From assembly GCA_030411725.1 (NCBI GenBank), contig MU839829.1, forward strand, positions 186,001 to 250,000: 64,000 nucleotides of DNA, given 5' to 3'. Positions 57,649 to 64,000 of the stretch are shown here, piece after piece. Every line of letters starts with the position of its first letter. Position 1 is the first letter of the stretch. The stretch comes from Echria macrotheca (taxonomy: Eukaryota > Ascomycota > Sordariomycetes > Sordariales > Schizotheciaceae). Below the pieces are notes generated by a model. That model worked only from the letters and a program-made list of their open reading frames with translations. It was not told the origin of the DNA and did not search any database. The position numbers and the translations under genes were made by a program.

Positions 57649-58850
57649 GGCGATATGAAAACGCAGTTCCGATCCACAGATGGAGGGCGCACCGATAAAA
57701 CCAATGAAGGGGCACTAGACGGCACGCCGCAGTTTTTATTTTGTCTGTTCTTCTCTATCACGTCTCCCGGCACTGAATTCAATAGCTCGACAACCCCGCT
57801 CCTGAAAAGTGGTCCTGCTGGTCTAGCTGTCGAATCCCACCTTGTCCTGGGCTAGTGTAGCGTGTTACATGCATCCGCGAGAGCGTCCTGACCAATGGGA
57901 TTACCTCTAAAAATGTGGTGATGTGAGGGGGAAGACTGGGACCTCTGGCAGAGTTCCAGGTCATTGTCCATGTATGTGCGTCCTACTCTTGGGCATGTCT
58001 AACGTTCTCTCGGAGGCAGTGCTATCAGGTGACTATATCCGTTTCTTCCTTGACGGATGGAACTCGCAAAGGATGGCCTGAACATAACCTGAGTTTGCTA
58101 TTTGAAAGGTTGGGTGGGGGGTCAGTTACCTTGCGTCAGATCAGATTTCTTGACAAGTTTCCTAGTTGAGTTCCGGCCCTTTACGAGATGTTTTCCCACC
58201 ACGGTCCGCACTGATGGTCATTTCAAGAAAAGTCGTTACCGGGGCCTAGGATGTCGGCAATAGTGCCCTCCTACGGCTTGGCAAGTCGCCACGAGACTTT
58301 TGAAGCGAACAGGTCTGGCATGGGGGGTTGTTGTTATCACATCAAAAGGACCGGAATTTCGGAACCGACCCGTCCCAGACACTCCATCCTTGGCGGACCA
58401 CCTAGACCGGTACGCCCGCAGTAGCTCGGACGACACGGCGTGCCGAAGTGCATAGACACATCGCAGGCAGCCGTGATACCGGCGGTTCGGGTTAGACCGT
58501 GGCTTGAGTAGAGAAGGTGGACATGGATCGCCACGACCGTCTAGCCACTATAAGTATTTCCCCACCCCTCTACTCGCCCAAAACTCGCTGGTACAGTCTT
58601 GGTACAGAGTAGAACGGCTAGGATATCATCCCGGCGTGCATGACCCCGCTCATGGAGAGCCAAAGGGACTTGCTGCTCTCTGGCTTGGCGTTTGTTGGGG
58701 GTCGTGTCGTGCCGGGGGCAAGAAAAGCAGATGTCAAGGTTTTTGTTTCTTCTCGATTAAAAGAACAAAAACAACCGGGGAATTGATTGTCTTCAGACTT
58801 TTTCACCTTCCCATCTTCCCTACTCCTTCCTTCCTCTTCCCACCGTCACC
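57649..58850. other. Divergent intergenic region
   Basis: 1.2 kb between the GMC oxidoreductase and the permease starts. Only short frames; TC-rich just before the permease ATG. Confidence 0.5.
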
Positions 58851-60451
58851 ATGTCAACCGACACAGATCTCGAGAAAAAACTCCCCACAGCGGCGGCCGA
58901 ATCCATCCGCGCCGTCGATTCCCCATCCGGAGCCGACGACAACAATGGACCACCTCCCCCAACAACAAACCTCCTCCGCCGCATCAACACCCGGATCGAA
59001 TCCCTCGCCGGCTTCGAAGCCCGCGGCATCACCCGCGTCCCCCCCTCGGAGCGCCAACCGGCCTCAGCCCTAGCCGACCTGCAAGTCGCGATCCTCTGGT
59101 TCGGCGCCAACATCTCGGCGAACAACATGACCACAGGCCTCTTCGGCCCGCTCGTCTTCGGTCTCGGTTTTCGAGATAGCGTGCTCTGCGCCGTGTTCGG
59201 GTGTCTGCTGGGCGCCGCGTCGACGGGGTACATGGCCGTGTGGGGACCGCCGAGCGGGAACCGGACCATGGTCTGTCTGCGGTTCTTTATGGGCTACTGG
59301 ACGAGCAAGTTGCCCTGTGCGCTGAACGTGGTGCTCATGGTTGGGTATATCACGTTGAATTTTATTATCAGCGGGCAGATTCTGAGCGCGGTGAGCGGCG
59401 GGACTATGACCATTGTCGTGGGCATTGTCGTGGCGAGTCTGGTGTGCTGGGTTGTCGCTGTTTTTGGCATGTTTATCTTTCATACGTATGAGCGGTATGT
59501 TTCGTCCCCTTCTCCTTTTCTAACGAGGATCTGTATACTCATTCTGTACCTAGGTACGCCTGGATCCCCCAGCTGCTCGCCCTCTTCGTCCTGATCGGCT
59601 GCGCCGGCCCGCACTTTGACCCGTCCCTCGAATCGACCGGTGACGCCGTCACGCTGGCCGCCAACCGCCTCTCGTTCCTGTCGCTGTGTCTCTACGTGCC
59701 GAGCTCGTGGGCGGCCGCAGCATCGGACTACTACGTCTACTACCCAGAGACGACCTCGAAACTCAAAATCTTTTTGCTCACCCTCACCGGCCTGTTCGTT
59801 TCCTTCATGCTCGTCTACATGATTGGTATCGGTCTCGGCTCCGGCGTCGCGGCCAACCCGGCGTGGGCCGATGCTTTCGCCATCTCAACGGGCTCACTGA
59901 TCGTCGAGGGCTTCGCGGGGCTCGCAGGGTTCGGGAAGTTCTGTGGTGTTATTGTTGCGCTGGGAATCATCGCCAACAGCATCCCCGGGACGTACTCGGC
60001 CGCGTTGGGATGTCAGGTCATGGGCCGGTACGGCAAGATGATCCCGCGATGGGTGTGGACGTGCGTGGTTGTGGTTGTGGAGCTCGTCTGCGCCCTGGCC
60101 GCTCGCGAAAATCTGCTGGTTGTGTTTGGAAACTTCCTCGCGCTGATGGGTTATTGGATCGAGATCATGATTCTGATTGTTGCCATGGAACACGTTCTGT
60201 TCCGTGGAAGACGGGGGTTCGACTGGGAAAGATGGGAGGATAAGAAGTATCTACCGGTCGGCGTTGCTGCGCTGGCCGCGTTTCTGCTGGGTTGGGTCGG
60301 AGCAATCTTGGGCATGTACCAGGTCTGGTATGTCGGGCCATTGGCAGAGCGGGCAGGCATGAGTGACATTGGACTGTGGGTGGGTTGTGGATTTACTCTT
60401 GTGTCGTATCCGCCGATGCGATGGGCTGAGTTGAAGATGCTAGGTAGATAA
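58851..60451 (+). CDS. NCS1 purine/cytosine permease (Fcy2/FcyB type), 513 aa
   Basis: Exons are 58851-59494 and 59554-60451 (59-bp intron, GTATGT...CCTAG). The hydrophilic N-terminus ends in LLRRINTRIESLAGFEARGI, the conserved cytoplasmic motif of fungal Fcy permeases, followed by ADLQVAILWFGANISANNMTTG (TM1 substrate-site region) and about 12 spans. Further family motifs are PSSWAAAASDYYVYYP and GIIANSIPGTYSAALG (TM8 region, with the conserved Asn). Members are plasma-membrane proton symporters for cytosine and purines (adenine, guanine, hypoxanthine). The expected C-terminal WxxMxWAE-like end is present as MRWAELKML. Confidence 0.93.
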
Positions 60452-61223
60452 ATAGTGGTGACGGAATTGTCAGGGACGAAATAGGCAGCAAAAAGCTCAC
60501 CACCAAGCGGGCGTCCCCGGTTGGTGGCTACGAAAAACTACCGGTCTTATCATTCAGCTGTGCCATTGTCTGGCGCCGCCGCCCTGCAGCGGGCTAAGCG
60601 GTTGTGGTTGCCTACTCAAAACTTTTGTTTTTACTTCGAGTCGAACCGTGGATCTCGTGGCGGTGACACCCACGACCCTCCTCTATACACACAGGGCCAA
60701 ATGGTGCATGGCCAAGCTGTACTCAAGGCTGGTGCAACTTGGTCTAGCATGTAGACTTATATGGCCTGGTACTTCTCTGTTATCCGGCTGCGTCCGGGAT
60801 TGGGGACGCTCGAGTCTGCATGTGATTGCAGGAGCAAACAGGTCTCAAAAGGCCGTCTTCTGCTCATCATCAAGATGCCTACTTACTCTATGCTCGCCTC
60901 TAAAGAACCCCCTCACATCATGATCATCACAGATACCGGCTCGACAAAAGTTGGGAACAGGTTCCGCACGCCAGACATATCAAGCTATTAATCAGAAGTA
61001 GCACTCATGTGGTTTTTGATCCTGAACAATCCGTACTCCGGGGGTGATATACCACCACCTGGAAGACGCAGCTCTCTTCCATCTTAATCGCAACCATTTA
61101 AGAGGAAGGGCCGTTCCATCGCGATGATATTTAACTAAACTGAAGAGACCTATAATGTCTCATCTACACCAATACCCCATCTTCACCATGTACTCTTGCA
61201 AAAACACCAACAAACAAACCGAA
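60452..61223. other. Convergent intergenic region
   Basis: Between the permease stop and the cupin stop; short frames only, no gene supported. Confidence 0.5.
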
Positions 61224-61950
61224 TCACACAGTCGTCGTCCCCGTCTCGGCACCAAGGATGAAAAACACGCCCCTCGTCCAGACGGAATCGCTCGGGTTGC
61301 GCCACGCGTGTGTCGTCCCCCGCTGCACAATCATGTCGCCGGGGTGCAGCGTGCGCGTCTCGCCCGAGTCGAGGATGCACTCGAGGGTGCCGAAGATGAC
61401 GACGCCGAAGTCGATGGTGGAGGTCGTGTGCAGCGGGAAGCCTGAGCCGGGGGCGAAGTCGCTTTTTGCTTGTGTTAGTTTTGATCATTTTCTTGTCATC
61501 AATGGGCGGGGGGGGGGTTAGTGCAGTCGAGTGGAGAGTAGCTATTGTTCTTGTTGATGACAGCTGAGTGGTAAGGGGTAAAGTCAAACTTCTCTGGAAA
61601 AGAGAAAGGAGGAAAAAGACAACATACCAATACCGCACCCCCGCCTGCCCAGCACCAGGAAACCAAAGCCAGTCCTCTGCAGACGGATGCAGCGGGCTCT
61701 CCTTGAAATCGGCCACGTCCTTGTCGCCAGCCAGACTCACCGGCTGCGAGATTACTCGGTAGCCGTCGTAGGCCATGGCTGCCGAGGGGAAGCCATACCC
61801 TGTCACAGTAGCGGGGAGGAGCGTTGTCGAGAAGGTGCCCTTCTTTTCACCGCTGCCATCGCTAGTGATGGTCGTGATGTGACGGGTGGGGAAACCGTAT
61901 GGAGACGCGATATCGTCGGTGACTTGGCCTGGTTTTGGAGTGTTTGTCAT
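61224..61950 (-). CDS. Small cupin-domain protein (186 aa, 2 exons)
   Basis: Minus-strand exons are 61950-61628 and 61461-61224 (166-bp intron GTATGT...AAAAG). The first ATG in the frame is 61950. The exon join gives RYCDFAPGSGFPLHTT, which starts the cupin barrel: motif 1 PGSGFPLHTTSTIDFGVVIFG with one His, then LECILDSGETRTLHPGDMIVQRGTTHAWRNPSD as motif 2 with GDMIVQRGTTHAW. Metal ligands are likely H, E/D and H. Single-domain cupins of this type are often found near oxidoreductases and serve as isomerases or decarboxylases; no function can be assigned here. Confidence 0.8.
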
Positions 61951-63195
61951 TATGCTGTCTTCCTCGTGTTTCTTTTTTATCCCCTCTCGTTCTGTACTCA
62001 ATTTATCCAGTTCTCTTTTGGATTATAAGGCAAAAGATGAAGAAGTTAGTTGAAGATGGGAATACACGCTGATGCCAAGCCGAGCACTCTTTAGCCGTTT
62101 AAACAAAACGTCTGAGAACACAAGAACCTCAAAGAACTCGGACCCTCGCAGAGGAAATTATATAATACTTACACTGAGAAAATACTCCGCATTCAATCTC
62201 ACTTATCAATCCAACATCATATTTGGTCCCGACCCCGAACCGGATCCAAACACCACGATGAAGATGACGTGAGAGCAATCGACACCCGCGTCTCCCTAAA
62301 GCCCACCAATAAGCCAAAGCCTCGTACTAATGCCTTGTAATACGTCGTCACATCGGTCATCTTCCGAGCTTGGCATCTCTTAAATCTCCGAACCGGCGAA
62401 TACAGACCGTCCGCCGAGTCGCCGGCAGATCCGTTCCCAGTAATCACTAATTACCGGCACCCGTCCCGAAGTCATCCGACTTCTCCTGCTATTATATGTA
62501 AACAAACTGCTCGTTTACTGACTTGAATCCGTATCATCACGCTCGTGTAATCTTTCTATCGGAGTGCACCTGAAAGAAAACATATGACACCAAGGCAGAG
62601 ACCGTCACCGGGATGGTGATCGCCCATCGCCCAGTACAGCCAGAATGTCGACTTCGTTGCAGGGACTCTTGCACCTGTGCTAAAATCCAGGATCGGCATC
62701 GCGAACAAGGTCTAATCACGAAGACGTTAGCGCATGCTAGGAGCTGCAAATATGACCGAACGAACCGCTAGGAAAGTTCCAGGGAGAAAGGCCATGGTCA
62801 GCACGGCGATGGCTTTCATGACCGAGCTGTCAAGCATTTAACGTCGGGAAAGTCTCGAAATCTGTGCCCAAGCTTGCTGTGTGTGTACCAAAGTAGGTCC
62901 CAGGCTAATCCGACCCGGAGGCCATCGAAAGGTCTTGGAAGCGTCTTCGATGGATCGTCGTCTGCGTGTATTCAGCGCCTTAGAATCCCAACTTTGGCTA
63001 TATGCCAGTACGACCCGCCAAGGCCAGGGCCGTGAGTGTAAGCTGAGCTGCTGAAATCCTGTTTGCCAAAGGAGTTCGACTTGGATCGGGTGGAAAGCTG
63101 TTATTATGGGTGCCCTCCCCATCAAATCTCCTGGACCCCTAGTAATACAGTGGAAGAAAGAGGAAGAAACAGAAACACAGAAGTTGAGTGCCGTC
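61951..63195. other. Intergenic, no gene recognised
   Basis: 1.2 kb with short frames only; AT-richer at 62080-62500. Confidence 0.5.
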
Positions 63196-64000
63196 CTAGC
63201 GCCACAAAAACCCTCGCTTCTCCGTCGTCCGAGTGGTCCCATTCCCACATCCGCCCGGCGGACACCCATTCGGCTTATTCTCTTCCACACAACCATGTCC
63301 CACGCAGAACTCGCTGCAGAATTTAGAAGTGACGTTAACAGCCAGGTCGTCGGGCAAGTAGTTGACACCGACGATCTTGTCGCCGCCGTGGGCCTCGCGC
63401 TCGAACGACTTCTGCAGCACGTAGCACGGCGTGGGATAGGTCGGATCGACCATGGGCGCGGTCTGCGGCCGCACCTGGAAGACGGCCATGTTGAAGAAGC
63501 AGCCGTTGACGGGGTCGTAGCCGTCGGGCCGGATGGTGATGTTTAGCGGCCGGCTGCTGTCGGTCGCGTCCTCGCCGTAGTAGGCGCCCGTCGCGGCCTG
63601 GCAGTGGATCGAGCCGCGGTACAGACGGAGCAGCTCGCCGTTCTTGAAGAGGTTGGCGACGCGCGAGTCGGCCGGGCGCGAGTACAGGTTGGGATTTGTC
63701 ACGGTGTAGCCCTGGTTGCCCTCGCCCAGCACGTGGAGCGTGTAGCAGTGGCCGTCGATCCATTCCGACGTCGGGCTGCGGGCCTTGTTCTTGCAGTCGG
63801 CCTCGCGCAGCGAGTCTTTGAGGATATAGTGCGGTCCGCTTCGGCCGGTCAGGGCGACGAGGACGAGACCGATTCTTATATTCGTGTAGAGGAACTCGCT
63901 GTATGCGTTGAACTCTTCCCCGGTAGGGAGCGTGATGAAGCGCTGGTCGGACAGGTACTGCGCAACGTCGGACTTCAGCTTCGTTCTGGCGCCGGGCCGG
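63196..64000 (-). CDS. 3' part of an unrecognised, probably extracellular Cys-containing protein (partial)
   Basis: The frame is open from the window edge (first complete codon at 63999) to the stop at 63196, about 267 residues with the 5' end missing. The visible part starts at RTKLKSDVAQYLSDQRF and includes EWIDGHCYTLHVLGEGNQGY, a Tyr/Asn-rich region, NITIRPDGYDPVNGCFF, and a Cys-rich end (CSEFCVGHGCVEENKPNGCPPGG) followed by GNGTTRTTEKRGFLWR. NIT, NVT and NGT sequons fit secretion. The many cysteines suggest a disulfide-rich extracellular domain. I recognise no family. An intron in the visible part cannot be excluded. Confidence 0.6.
   Translation of the reverse strand, partial: RPGARTKLKSDVAQYLSDQRFITLPTGEEFNAYSEFLYTNIRIGLVLVALTGRSGPHYILKDSLREADCKNKARSPTSEWIDGHCYTLHVLGEGNQGYTVTNPNLYSRPADSRVANLFKNGELLRLYRGSIHCQAATGAYYGEDATDSSRPLNITIRPDGYDPVNGCFFNMAVFQVRPQTAPMVDPTYPTPCYVLQKSFEREAHGGDKIVGVNYLPDDLAVNVTSKFCSEFCVGHGCVEENKPNGCPPGGCGNGTTRTTEKRGFLWR

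Overview
The window is nuclear DNA of a filamentous ascomycete (Pezizomycotina, probably a Sordariomycete). This rests on short spliceosomal introns (mostly 46-112 bp) with GTATGT/GTAAGT-type donors and CTAAC/CTGAC branch sites, GC-rich coding sequence, a HET-domain gene, fungal-specific genes (SHO1, SPC19, a RO10-like dynactin subunit, a Crh-type GH16), and a left-hand AT-rich island whose dinucleotide pattern is that left by repeat-induced point mutation (RIP). No tRNA, rRNA or CRISPR array was recognised.

Layout. 1-3.4 kb: RIP-degraded AT-rich island with no surviving gene, followed to about 4.1 kb by a palindrome-rich transition. 4.3-5.2 kb: secreted repetitive protein (minus). 6.9-8.05 kb: fungal protein with a deaminase-like zinc site (plus). 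9.0-9.9 kb: bZIP transcription factor with an in-frame 24-bp tandem repeat. 11.3-16.2 kb: full-length PDR-type ABC transporter (4 exons), converging on an MFS sugar transporter (16.9-18.7 kb, minus). 20.4-22.6 kb: pseudokinase with a long Gly/Asn-rich tail (minus). 23.0-24.0 kb: SDR oxidoreductase (minus). 24.4-26.4 kb: unknown polytopic membrane protein (minus). 28.8-30.6 kb: Crh-type GH16 cell-wall transglycosylase with a transmembrane anchor. 31.5-33.0 kb: low-complexity/coiled-coil protein. 33.0-39.0 kb: gene-poor stretch ending in a 66-residue Cys-rich protein with a CaaX end.

39.3-41.6 kb: NAD(P)H-hydrate epimerase (minus, 7 exons) and mitochondrial ribosomal protein S16 (plus), divergent over 382 bp. 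42.3-44.1 kb: AVT-type vacuolar amino-acid transporter (minus). 44.8-45.5 kb: RO10-like dynactin subunit. 45.5-49.9 kb: gene-poor. 49.9-50.9 kb: osmosensor SHO1. 52.4-53.0 kb: DASH subunit SPC19 (minus). 53.4-55.6 kb: HET-domain protein. 55.7-57.6 kb: GMC oxidoreductase (minus). 58.9-60.5 kb: NCS1 purine/cytosine permease. 61.2-61.95 kb: small cupin protein (minus). 63.2-64.0 kb: 3' part of an unrecognised, probably secreted protein (minus), cut by the window edge.

There is no single biosynthetic cluster. The window mixes housekeeping genes (35-53 kb core) with accessory genes at both flanks. The least conventional items are the deaminase-like gene, the pseudokinase fused to a prion-like tail, the secreted repeat protein beside the RIP island, and the tiny Cys-rich CaaX protein. 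All exon structures were read by eye from splice signals and frame continuity.
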